From contig OZ038321.1 in assembly GCA_964035795.1 (NCBI GenBank), positions 15,989,971 through 16,053,970 on the forward strand: 64,000 nucleotides of DNA. The letters run 5' to 3'. Source of the DNA: Pterobdella sp. o SKG-2022. Taxonomy: Eukaryota; Annelida; Clitellata; Hirudinida; Piscicolidae. The notes beneath the pieces are model-generated. The model was given only the letters and a program-made list of their open reading frames with translations, did not search any database and had not been told where the DNA came from. The translations under genes were made by a program, and so were the position numbers. This document shows, piece by piece, positions 32,815-45,100 of this stretch; position 1 is the first letter of the stretch; the number at the start of each line of letters is the position of its first letter.

Positions 32815-35165
32815 GATCCTTGCGATGGCATTACTCGTCTGCCACGGTCGGTTATAAAAAGCTAATTCTTGCCATAAAAAAGTCAGATATTGTGTTAGGA
32901 GATTTTAATGCTAAATTGGGCAGTTCAGTAAAAATATTTGAAAGAGGGAGTAGTAATGAGAATGGGTTTTTGCTGAAGGAGGCAATGCTGGAAGCAAAGC
33001 ATATAGGTACCAACACTAAATTTAGACATAAATAATGTAACATCACAACTTGGTAAAGTTATACAATAAAAAAAAATATTTAATCAAATAGATCACATCA
33101 AAGTAAAAAATAAATTATTAAAGAATTGCCTAAATTTAAGAAGTTACAACACTGAGGTAGATACTGATCACAGAAAAGTAATTGCAAGCTTTAGCTGGTT
33201 AATAAAAGAACCAATAGCTAAAATATAGAAATAAATTGTTTCGAAAATATATATAAACCCGATAAAATCGAAAATAGATAAGAATTGAAAAATTGCTGCA
33301 AACTAGAGCAAGTGGCTAAAGCCATCAACAGGAATGCAATAAACAAAGCTAACACCCAAAAAACTTAACACCATTTTTGATAATATTTTTGATAATATCA
33401 TCAAACTGTCAAAAGCCGAAAAATCTACAAGACAAAAAAGGAATGTGGTTAAAACCAATGCCAAAATGAAAGCAGAAATAAATGAAATGCTTCATAAATT
33501 GAAAAAAAGCTGCAAAGAAAGAGCAAACTATAAAATAAAAGAAAACTGCAAGGAAATAGAAAAGCAGAGTAATGAAAGCTTAGCTTTTCAAGCAATCAAG
33601 AAATCCACAAAAAATATAAAGCATAAGCCAATACAATTGACAATAGAAAGTCAAAAAATGACAATGAATAAAGAAATAATTTGTGACAAAATTAGTGAAT
33701 TTATTGAAAAAACAAATTTATAGAATGTTTTGGGGGTTCACCTAAACCCCTCAATTATGCAATTTCCAGCAACAAAATATTTCAAGCTATTGCAAAATTG
33801 AAGAATTGCAAAGCAGCAGACGTGACAGAGTAACAGCTGAAATGATGAAAGACTGTGCAGAAATGCTAGCTCCAAAATATGAAGAACTTTTTAATAAAAT
33901 TTTTGAGTTTCATGAAGAACCAATAGATATAAAGAAAGGTCTTATGATCTCCATACCAAAACCTCATAAACCAAAAACCATAGAAAACAGACCGATAACA
34001 ATTCTTACAACAACAAGAAAAATTTTTCCACTAATAATACTAGGAAGAATAAGAAAAAAAGCATTGAAGTTTTGCTACCATCATAATCAGCCTATTGGGC
34101 AAACAGATCAACAGCAGACAATGTCTACATATTGAAGTCTTTGCAAAGTCAATGGGAAGACTTCAAGCGCAATCATTTTTTCCTATCAGTAGATATGTCA
34201 AAGGCATTTGACACCGTTTCACGGGGAAAATGCTTAGAAATTTTGAAAGATCATCTTAACAAAAACGAACTTAGAATTGTAAGATACCTTATAGCTTCGG
34301 CAAAGACGTGTGTGAAAATTGGGAACCACTACGAGAAGACACTGAAAACCAATGTAGGTGTGCCACAAGAAGACAGCCTTTCTCCAATATCGTTTTTTTT
34401 TCTATCTGTTCAAAGCCACCAAAACACTGAGAAGAGCTTATTTTCAACAATATATGTGAAATAACGTATGCAGATCACCAGAAACTTTACTCACGCGATG
34501 AAGGCGCTATAAATGATATTCAAAACAAGATAAAAAATACATATGCCAAATTAAGACTCAGAGTGAACAAAGGAAAAACTAAAAGATTCGATAAAATAAA
34601 TATAAATAACGTAAAAATATTAAGAACAAAAATAAATTTTAAACTAGAAACAAAAGAAAGAATACAAAAAGCAAATATAGCAGCCTTCAAGATCCATAAA
34701 ATGTTGACATCAAAGAATATAAAGTTGCACAACAAAATTAAAATATATAAAATTTATATAAGATCAATCCTATTATATGACTGCCAAACCTGGAGTCCTT
34801 CTGAAAGCGATCTGAAAAGAAAACTTCGAAAGAAAATTTTAAAGAAAAATATGTTGGATTTTCTACCCAAACCGCATTTCAAACGAAAACCTAAAAAAGA
34901 AAACCAACGCTGAAGACAAGAAAATTGATAAGGAAAAGAACATGGAGCTACCTTAAACATATTCTATGCAGGCCAAAACTACCGATGGCAATAGAGCTTC
35001 AAAATGCATCCAGTGGTAAAAAAACAAAGAGGGCGTTCACACAAATATAGCCAAAGTAACAAAAAATACAATGAATGAAATGAGTTTAACGGACCTAGAA
35101 GAAGCCAAAACAAAAGCTCAAAACAGAAAAGAATGGGAAAATAAACATTGAAAAAATTAACTAGA
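32815..35165 (+). mobile_element. decayed LINE with endonuclease and reverse transcriptase remnants
   Basis: The endonuclease end shows SDIVLGDFNAKLGSS at about 32883-32930. The RT region shows ENRPITILTTTRKIFPLIIL (33984 on), motif A (FLSVDMSKAFDTVSRGKCLE, about 34180), and motif B (VGVPQEDSLSPISF, with Gly changed to Glu in the usual QGDSLSP). A degenerate catalytic box follows near 34460. The C-terminal IRSILLYDCQTWSPSESDLK is near 34755. Several stops and frameshifts separate the pieces. The coding parts are very A-rich (Lys, Asn). Non-functional. Confidence 0.85.
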
Positions 35166-35435
35166 AACTTTCGAATCAATGCAAAATAACTGATTTACTT
35201 AACTGTCAATTGTTTTGTGAAATAAATATTATTAAAAAACAGCAAAATAACGAAGCGTAGGTCTGTCGAAAGTATTTTTTTGAAAAATCACAGCTCGAAA
35301 TGGACTCACGATGTAAATATTGTGTGTATACATGCGTCGAAAAAAGTGGAAGTTCACGCTAAGAATATAAGCGAAGGCAATTTCCGTATAGACCAATAGG
35401 GTTGAATCAGGTTTGGACCAGATATTTTAATTTGC

Positions 35436-38400
35436 TATTTAACCCCCTCCCAATGGACTACCACCTTGTCGTGGTCGGGAGGCTTGAGCACCTCAGTAAC
35501 CCTGAGAGCTATGTCGGCGAGAACGTAAGCTTCTGGCAAGGCTACCCAAGCCGGACAGGTCGACAAGTAGAGATCGGACTTAGTGCAGTCTACTGACCCT
35601 CCAGGTTGGGGGTTTAAACTAGGTTAGCAACCCGGCTTTGTAAAAAAAAATCTGTTACAGAAACTACAACAAACTCTAGAAACTGTTCGATCCAAGAAGG
35701 GTTCTCTCTAGCAGAGCCTATGACGCAAGCTGGTGAAAGCCCTCGAAAAACCAGTGCGCTGACAATTCTTCTGACGACTAAAATCAAAACCAGGATAGGG
35801 ATCTGTAACATCAGAATCCTACACGAAAATTGGCAAAACAGTTCAAGTTTGTCGAAAAATGAAAAAATACAACTTGAAGATTCTAGGCCTAAGTGATACA
35901 AGATGGACAGAATCAGAAAGAACGCAATTACTGAGCAGAGACACTATCATCCACTTTGGACAGAATGAAAGCCAATCTCACACCCACAGAGTAGTATTGC
36001 TAATGACACCCGAAGCAACACGAGCACTGCTTTCTTGGGAGCCTATGTCACCAAGGATCCTCACAGCACGCTTCAATTCAAAGACCAGAAAAGTTGCCAT
36101 CATCCAGTGCTATGCCTTCACCAATTTGGCAGCATTGAAGAGAAGGAAGAGTTTTAACAACAAATCCAAGCCTCTATAGACAAAACACCCAAAAGACACG
36201 AATGCCAAAGTTGGTGCTGATAACACAAACAGCGATGGGCAGACACGGCATTGGAGTGCAAAATGAAAATAGAAAACTTTTAGTAGAGTTCTGCACCTTC
36301 AATGACCTGGTCATTAGAGGCACCTTGTTTCCCTATAAAACCATCCATAAAATCACGTGCATTTCCTTTGACGCAAGACAGAGAACCAGATCGACCACAT
36401 CACGATCAGTCGCAAATGGAGACGAAGCCTGCATGATGTCAGGGTGAAGCGTGATGCAGACGTAGCATCAGATCCCCACCTGGTTGTGGCAGTACTCAAA
36501 ATCAACTTGAAGGCTTACAAAGACCAAGTGGCAAGACCATAGCACAAGTAAAACGTGCACTGCTTGAAAGTGAGATTGGAAGCAGAAAAGTTCAAGATTG
36601 AGCTGAGGAACATTCAGTGTGCTTTCCCAACTCTCACAAAAATTAGTTGAAGAACATTGGCACAGTCTTCAAGAGATCTGGACAACAACCTGCAAAAGAG
36701 TTTTGGGCAAGAAAACAAGAAAGCACAAAAGGTGGCTTTCGACAGACACCTGGACACTCATCATTAAGAGGAGGCACCTAAAAGGCCAGATCAACAGCAC
36801 ACAAGACCAAGCTGAGAAACACAACTTACAAGCACAGTACTGGAAGAAAAACCGACAGATGAAACAAAGTGCGAGGAAAGACAAAAGAACGTACATCGAG
36901 AAACTGACTGTGGAAGCTGAAAATGCTGCAGGACAGCGGAACATGAAGCGCCTGTATGAGATCACCAAGATACTCTCCAGCAAAAACAGCAACCCAATTC
37001 GGCCTGTAAAGGACAAGGACGGAAACATCCTTTTTGGCCAAGAACAGCAGAAAGCATGATGGACGGAGTTTTTCAAAGAAACGCTTAACCGACCAGCACC
37101 TGTCCCACCTGTTATCCCGCCACCTTACAAGCTCCTCGACATCAACACCAACCTTCCCAGCAATACTGAGATTGTCAAGCCTATTAAGTCCTTCAAGTCA
37201 GAAAAGGCAGCCGGTCCAGATGGAATTTCACCTGAAGCTCTAAAGGCCGATATGCAGACCTCAACTGAAATGCTACACCTTCTTCTATGCAAGAGCTGGG
37301 AACAAGAACGAATGCCAGCTGACTGGAAAAGAAAAAACTTTGTGAAGCTGCCAAAGAAAGAGAACCTTTCATCTTGCAACAACTGGCGAGGAATCATGCT
37401 GTTGTCTATTCTCGGCAAAATACAGAGCAGAATCATCCTCGAGAGACTGAAAAGCGCCTTGGACAAAACACTTCGGGCAGGCTTCCGACAAGATTGCCCA
37501 TGCACGAATCACATTGCAACCATGCGCATCGTCATCGAGTGGCAGACCCCCCTCTACTCAGTCTTCGTCGACTTTCAAAAAGCTTTTGAGAGTGTTGACC
37601 GAAGTGTCATCTGAAAACTGAATCGCTACTATGGCTTTCTACCAAAGTTCATAAACATCATCCAGCAAATGTACGAAGACGCTACATGTAAAGTGATCCA
37701 CGACGGAAAACTAACGGAACCTTTCAGCGTACAAACTGGCGTCCGGCAGGGCTGTTTGCTCTCACCGATCATTTTCCTGATGGTGGTTGACTGGGTTATG
37801 AGGCAGTCCACAGCAGATCAAAAAACAGGCATTCAGTGGACCTTCAACAAACAGCTGAAAGACCTAGACTTTGCAGATGACATAAGCCTTCTTTCCAACA
37901 AGCAGCAAGATGCGCAAAAGAAATTATGTTGTGCGGCAAAAGAAGCTGAAAAACTGGACTTCAAATCAATACTGGAAAGACAAAGGTCATAGAATCAACA
38001 ACAAAAACCAAGATCTAGTAAAACTAAATCACGAGGAAATCAAGGAGGTTGACAAGTTTGTCTACTTGGGCAGTGTTTTCAGCAAAGATGGGGTAACAGA
38101 AGAAGACATCAAGAGCCGCATCAACAAAGCTAGACACGTTTTTGACACCTTTCCAAAAATCTGGAGATCGAAAGCCCTCTCAGTTCGCAATAAGATCAGG
38201 ATTTTCAACACTAATGTAAAATCGGTTCTACTCTATGACTCAGAGACGTGGCGAGTGACAAATACCATCACCCACAAGCTGCAGACCTTCACGAACCGAT
38301 GCCTAAAAAACATTCTGAACATCAGACGGCCAGAAGTTGTCTCCAACGAAGAACTTTGGAACAAGACAAATCAAATCACACTGGAGACGGAAATTCAAAA

Positions 38401-38605
38401 AGCGGAAATGGGAGTGGATAGGTCATACACTACGCAAGCCTGCAGCCAACATCACTAGACAGGCCCAGGGGAAAAGAAAATTTGGCCGACCTAAGCAGAC
38501 CTGGCGGAGAAGCATCGAGGCAGAAGCGATGGTTACCGGAATGACGTGGGCCAACCTGAAGAGGACCAGCCAGAACCAAGTGCGTTGAAGGAGTGTTGTT
38601 GCAGT
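35436..38605 (+). mobile_element. near-full-length LINE (APE endonuclease and RT), frameshifted
   Basis: Less AT-rich than its surroundings. The 5' leader has ccaccttgtcgtggt at 35460, a phrase typical of LINE 5' ends. Endonuclease pieces are LKILGLSDTRW (about 35875) and MGRHGIGVQNENRKLLVEFC (about 36230). Linker helices lie at 36619-37059. RT pieces are AAGPDGISPEAL (about 37210), NWRGIMLLSILGKI (37383), motif A SVFVDFQKAFESVDR (37560), motif B TGVRQGCLLSPIIF (37736) and an intact FADD box (about 37870). The C-terminus has VDKFVYLGSVFSKDG (38048), VLLYDSETWRVT (38227) and WIGHTLRKPA (about 38418). At least six frame breaks or stops disable it. It is the best-preserved LINE here and therefore probably the youngest. 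Confidence 0.92.
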
Positions 38606-39135
38606 CCTATGCTCCCAAGGATGCAAGAGGAAAAGCAATTTTACCGGCAAAGAAAGCATAGTTTTGGTTTTTTTTCGCTTTTTTTATTAATATTTTTTAA
38701 ATAAATGATACCATTTAAGTGCTTTCTTAGCGGGAAAAATAGCGAATTTAAAAAATCTTGTTTAAATCTGCCTTAATCCTTCTGGTCATAAAAAACTTTC
38801 TTCTCCAGTATCCTTTGTTAGACTTGTATTTATTTTGGAAAACCCGAAATCAGAAAAATTTTTTGTTTTTTTTCATTTTAATTATTTTTTTTGTTAGTTA
38901 TTTTTTCAATTTTCAAAAAAACTACTTTGAAATATTTTTTTTAGTTTCAATTTCCCAATGTCTTTAGACATACCAAAATTACCTTAATACCTTTATTTTG
39001 TTTGTGATTAATCTAAATTGTTGCTTTGACATTTTCACTCTTTTTATCGTTTTTACACAATCAAATTTTTCAAAACAGAAGTTATTTATATTGTGATATT
39101 CAATCGTTTTAATTGTAAAAAAAAAATAAATCGGA
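38606..39135. other. upstream region of the afadin gene
   Basis: AT-rich, with T-runs at 38650-38700 and 38850-38945. No clear TATA box or exon was identified. The afadin promoter should lie here or further upstream, because a 5' non-coding exon cannot be excluded. Confidence 0.35.
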
Positions 39136-42100
39136 ATGTTGGCAAGATTTAAAGAAGAAGAAAGGCGAAAGTTAGCTGTTCAAATTGAAGAATGGAATTC
39201 AAGCAGACTGGATATGTTCACATTGAGTCAACCTGATGAAGTGATTAATTTTTTAATATTTATTGTTTGATATTGAGTAATATTTAGGGCAAACAAAAAC
39301 CCCAAAACATTGCTTACTGACTTTTCCAAATTTAAATTGAATTTTAAATGCATAAACTATACTTTATATCAATATATCATTTACATCAATATTGAAGTAA
39401 GTGTCAAAATTCTTTCAAGAACTTGGAGTTTTTTGGAGTGATGAGATTTTTCTTTCAAGAAGATCCAAATAAAACATCTACAAAATGTGTCAGAGTTTCG
39501 AGCAGTGCTTCATGCTTTGATGTTATTGGTTGTTAATTTTTCTTCATTGATTTCAAAAATTTCAAGTTAGAAGTTTTGTAAATCTAAATTATCAAATTAA
39601 TCATTAAAAAGAAGATGTAATTTTTAAAAGTGTAGTCAAAGTAATAATATAGGGATTGAATCGAAAAAGTCAGGAATTAAATTTAAGCATGTATGTATTT
39701 TTGCTTCAATATAATTTTTTAACCTTCATAATTAAATTTAAAATAGAGTCAATACAACAATATATAAAAAATAAGAGTTTTTTCAAAAGTTTTATATTTT
39801 TCATTTAAGCTATTTAGTACTATTTAAAACTACTCAATTGTAGGAGCTTTGATAGAGAAGTTCAGACCAGACATGAAGATGTTAGGAGACCATGATTATG
39901 CATTGTATGAAGTCCATGATAAAGGTCATCTGTCAACATTATCAATGCACTTTCTAGTCGATATGCCATCAATTTTTGTGTTGAAACTTTTTCACTATAA
40001 TAAAAAAATAAGTTGTATGGTTTTAGAGCTTATACTAGAATATAAATAAATTCCTTTCTAATACTGTTATACAATTCACCTTATTCAAATAATACATTCA
40101 AATTAATTTAATTTTCTTTATAGATGAAAGGAAGATGATGGCGGGAGAGAGGCCATTGTTGGTGCAGTTGAATTGGACTGCAGATGACCAAGTAGGTATG
40201 TTTGTTCTCAAAGAGATTTCCGTGGAAAAGTCTTTATCTAAGGTGCTTTTAAACCACTATCAATTTGCTAAGTAGATTATATCGCTGGGGTTTTAAATTA
40301 TCCTAATTGGTTCATATTAATGCTTCCAAAATAATATTTTCATTTTTTCTAAATAACCTTCAATCTAATATATATATAATAAATTGTATTATTGTGAAAA
40401 AGAGCCTAGGCTTTTATATCTTAACAACCCATTACTGGCCACATGTTTTACATCAGGCCTATTCTTATCTATTGAAAATATCCATCTGTTTGTGATTGCA
40501 TGTTTTTCGCCTTATTCAACCATTTTTAATAATCCTTTAAACATTTAATTTGCATTGTATATTTATTATTTTCATTTCAAAATAGATAAAAAACCATTTT
40601 TGTACGTTTAGACTGATTTATAATTGTTTCATTGAAAATCAAGCTTTTTTAATGGTCATTTTTTGAAACCTAAAAGCTTCAGGTTAAAAGATAAAATATA
40701 GAACATTTTATGTATGTATTACAAACTAGCGCGCTTCTTATGTCTCATCATTATATTACTGCATTAGAAATATATGAAATCTACTAATTTCTGACTTCGC
40801 TAAAGACTAAATTTGCATTCGAAAAACAATTCTTTCAAATCCCTACAATAATTATGGAAAAAATTTCCTATTGAAACACAGCGCTTATCTTCATCGGTGG
40901 GTGATTTGAAGAATGAAGGAATGGAAAGGAAGTTATCAAAAAGACAACGCAAACAACTTAAAAAGCAACAAAGAGAACAAGAAAAAAAACTACAAGAGCA
41001 ACAACAGCAAGCTCAAGAAGTTCCATCATTCATGCGCAGTCTTTCCAACCCAGAACTGGTGCTACGTAAAAGAAGACAGGTGAAGCTGGAGAAGAAACTC
41101 AATTACATCACCTCTTCGCAAAACGGTAATTTCTGTGTTTTCAAAAAAAATTCCATTACATTTTATTCGACGTTTTGTTTATAAAGAGGTTTCTCTTATT
41201 ACAGTAATTATTTGTGCAAATTTTTTTCGAATATTTTGACTACAGTTTTTATATGAAATCATAAAATTATATTAAAAATATATGACGCAATATAAGGAAG
41301 CATGAAAAGCTTTCAGTTATTCAAAACATGAAAATAATTTTTTTATTCAAACAAAATAAATGTTAAATGAAGCAGTTAGTGTGATGACGAGAATGATCAA
41401 ATGATGGTTAAATACAATGTTGTCATCGAGTGAAATTAGCGAAAATTTGAGTTTTAATAATGGTGAAACAAAAAGATAAAATAAACCAAAAAATAATAAA
41501 TGATTTTTTGTGGGTACAGTATGTAGGGATCATAAAGAAAGATCAAAGAAAATCTATAAAATCATTTCAATGGATTCTTAAAATGATGTATTTTTAAAAG
41601 CATAATTTATTCAGAAACTAAATTAAATTTTATGTCAAAAATGAAGCTATACCTATATTCAATATAAAGCAACTAAAACTTTCCATGATGATGACATTAC
41701 CAGAGTACGTTAGCAACTCAATCAATCAAATCCTTTTTATAGTCAGTTTTCCTTTATCAAGCGTTGGGCCTACGTTAGCAACTATTCTGATGTGAAAGTT
41801 TTGGTAAAGAAATCATATGTCTGAGTTTAAAATTTATTTTTGAAGGATCTTAATTATAAAACAGTAATGATTTTGTGTACTGAAAAACGCGAGTTTGAAA
41901 CAAAAACATTATGATAATTAATTCAAGTCAAACAAGTTCGATTGTAGTCGGCTACATTGAAACATCAACATAACTTTAATTTGAAACACACTTCATTTCA
42001 CTATTGAGAGAATAAGTTTATACTATTATTTATTCAGCTTTTATTTTTTGTTATATATTTTAAGATTTTTTTCTATTGACTTTAATTCAGGAATAATTGC

Positions 42101-45100
42101 TAATCTCCACCATTCTATTTCTGCTTAAGAATCAATATCTTTTTATGAAAATAATCTCTTAATAACCTAATAGTTATTTCGTGAGCATTGATTTGTTAAG
42201 CTGGGAGACTTGTATTTATTGATTTTGTACATAGATTTCATTATTGTTTCCAAATGGTTGATAGGAGGCACCCTGAAGATTTACGGTTATTCATTGAAAC
42301 CCGATGTGCCCTATAAGACACTTCTTTTATCGACTGAAGATAAGGTGCTTACGTTAAAACATTTACACTTTAATAAACTGTTTAGTTAAACTACGTTATA
42401 ATATTCGTAAATTAGGAAATTGAAAAATTGTTTTTCTTATTTTGGGGTTTTATGTTTTACAAGTGAATCAAAGTATTCGAAATCTTAAAAAATATGTTTA
42501 TTTTACAAAAATTTTTTTGCTTAAAGGTTGAAGATGTAGTGGCGGAGGCTCTTGAGAAATATGGCTTCGAAGCTGAAAACTCTGACACTTTTTGTCTTGT
42601 GCAGGTAATAACAAAATTTCCGTTGATACGCCTGACTTTATAAATGAATAAATAGATCAAGTAAACTTCCTCCAAACTTATATTTAATTGATTAAATCTA
42701 ATATATAAAAAAATGTACTTCCACTCAAAAATTAAACTTCGAAATTTAAACAACCCCTAGCCTGTATAATCACGGTTCACAATGAACGCCTATAACATTA
42801 TTACGCTGTCAATGAGCATTGATTCACACCAAGGTGATGTTACCGCCTGGAGCTGAAGATGGTTCAGCAATGGTGCAGGAGAGAATAATGGAGGATGAGG
42901 AATGCCCCTTGTCAGTCCTCATGCAGCACCCTCATTCACTCGGTGGGGATTTAAGAAATACCATATGAGTGTTATTATGACAATAGATCTGTCAGTTCTC
43001 ATGTTTTTTTAATATAAATAATAAAGTAAGATTATGATAGTAATTATTTTATTGTTTATCTTGTTGGGATTTATATCTTTTACTAAATGCTCTTATATAA
43101 GTGCGTTAGCTTTTACGTCGAAGATTATTTCATATTAATTCTCACCATGGAACTGCATTCTTATTAAATCTCCAAAACAAATGCTTCAATGTTAATGTAT
43201 GCTAAAACTACTCCGACTCAAATCACTACTGATACAACAAAAGCACTACTGTTAATACTAGTTCTATTACTAGAACTTCCGTTACTAATAATACAGCTAC
43301 GACTACTCACTAAGTATTATTACTTCTACTATGACTAGTGTTTTTCAATACTGCTATTGCAACTAATTTTATTTTTCTGTTACGATTTAAAATAAAGTGT
43401 AGAACTTAGCTATAAAACCTCATAAAAATGTTTCTTGCACTTAAAAATAATTTAATTAAGCATTGTTAAATTCCAGGAACTATGAAATTCCATCTACGAA
43501 TAAGGCCACCAAACGCACCAAAAAAGAAAAAAGCTGCTAACATTGACCAAAGCTACAACGCTGTTGACCCCAGGCCTTCTCAATACACCTCGCCCTTCCT
43601 ACTGCCTATCCGTGCAGGTTTCTAAATAGTTTTTGATTCAAAATAAAATTTATTTAGATTTTGTTCAAGTTTTGAGTTTTTTGCTAATTTATTTTTTTGT
43701 CAAGTTGAGTGTTTTTAATTTTGTTGTAAGCTTACCAAACGATGAATCTTGAATTAAATTTAATTAGAAACGTTTGTTACATGCTTTGAAGATAAAATTA
43801 TAAATGTGAATATAGTACTTTAAGTTTTAATGTTTAATGCATAGAATTTTATAAAAATTTAAACACGTGCAAAATGGCAGCTGTTGTACACAAGCCTAAC
43901 TTATATCGTCGATTAGTTCTGATATATGCATATTCAACCTCATCACTGTACAAAACGCAGATGGTAGTGATAAGGAAGATCAACTGAGGTGTTTTTTGCC
44001 GACTGGAAGAACCTCGGTTGGAAGCAATGATATGCAAAATTACCAGGTAGTCTAATTTATCATATTTATTTATTAATCAAATTTTTAGTTAATTTATAAT
44101 AAATATATCTTTAATTGTATTCATTTTTATAAGATTTTCTAAATCATTCTCAATTTTTTTAAACAAACAAGTTTGATAAAAAAAAATTGAGGAAAATATG
44201 AGAACATTCATTAAACTCCACAAAATCAATTCTCCACAAGCTGGCTGGTCCTGGAGTACAGAGTCATCATTGTGACTTCATAAGGGATGCTGATGAGACA
44301 GTGTGGTTGGAAGAGAGAATGGGTGCTGTGTTAGTGGATGGTCAACAATGTATCCAACCAGTTCCTTTAAGACACGGCAGTGTGGTGCAAATTGGAAATA
44401 GTCATCTCTTTAGACTTATCAATCCTCTTTTCAATGGAAATGCTGAGTTTAGAAGTCCTAATGAAAATATCAATATGAATATCAAAAACAATTTTCAAGC
44501 TAAGAATGTTCCAACTCCTCAGTTTCGGCAAAACAACGATGTTTCGAATTATAATACGAACGTTAATACTGATAGTTTTCAAGCTTACAACATAAATCCA
44601 ACAATAAATAACAACCTAAATGCTGGAAGGCTCAATAAATCCCCTTCAAACAGCTCAATTGGCACTAAAGATCTAGAAACTACTTTCGATTTGGAAGGTC
44701 ATGTCATCACTGCTCCCTCCATACAGCCCTCCATTCAAATGCCCTTCCCACAACCCACTCATACTTTCAATTTGCTTCCAGCCATGTTCCATGTCAACGA
44801 ACATGGTAAGAGTTTGTGTATGAAAAGCTAATTAATTAAAGTATGAATATCTAAATTACAGAAAAAAATTAATTTTTTAGAGTTATTTCAATTCACGTTA
44901 TTGTCATATATTTTTAGAGCATTAGACAAATTATCTTAAGTTTCCGGGCTCGATCCCACGTGGGCCAACAATTAGCACCGGTTCCAGTGTGTTTTCGCTA
45001 CATTAAATTTTAAGCAAACCTTTTGATCTATGAGGAAAAGCGCTTTATAAATACCCATTCAATTACATTCAAGAAAGTATATAATTTTAACTAATGATCT

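Noticed and set aside
36669..37505. Minus-strand open frames of up to 135 codons
   Set aside because: Antisense shadows of the LINE at 35436-38605, whose plus strand carries the reverse transcriptase motifs.
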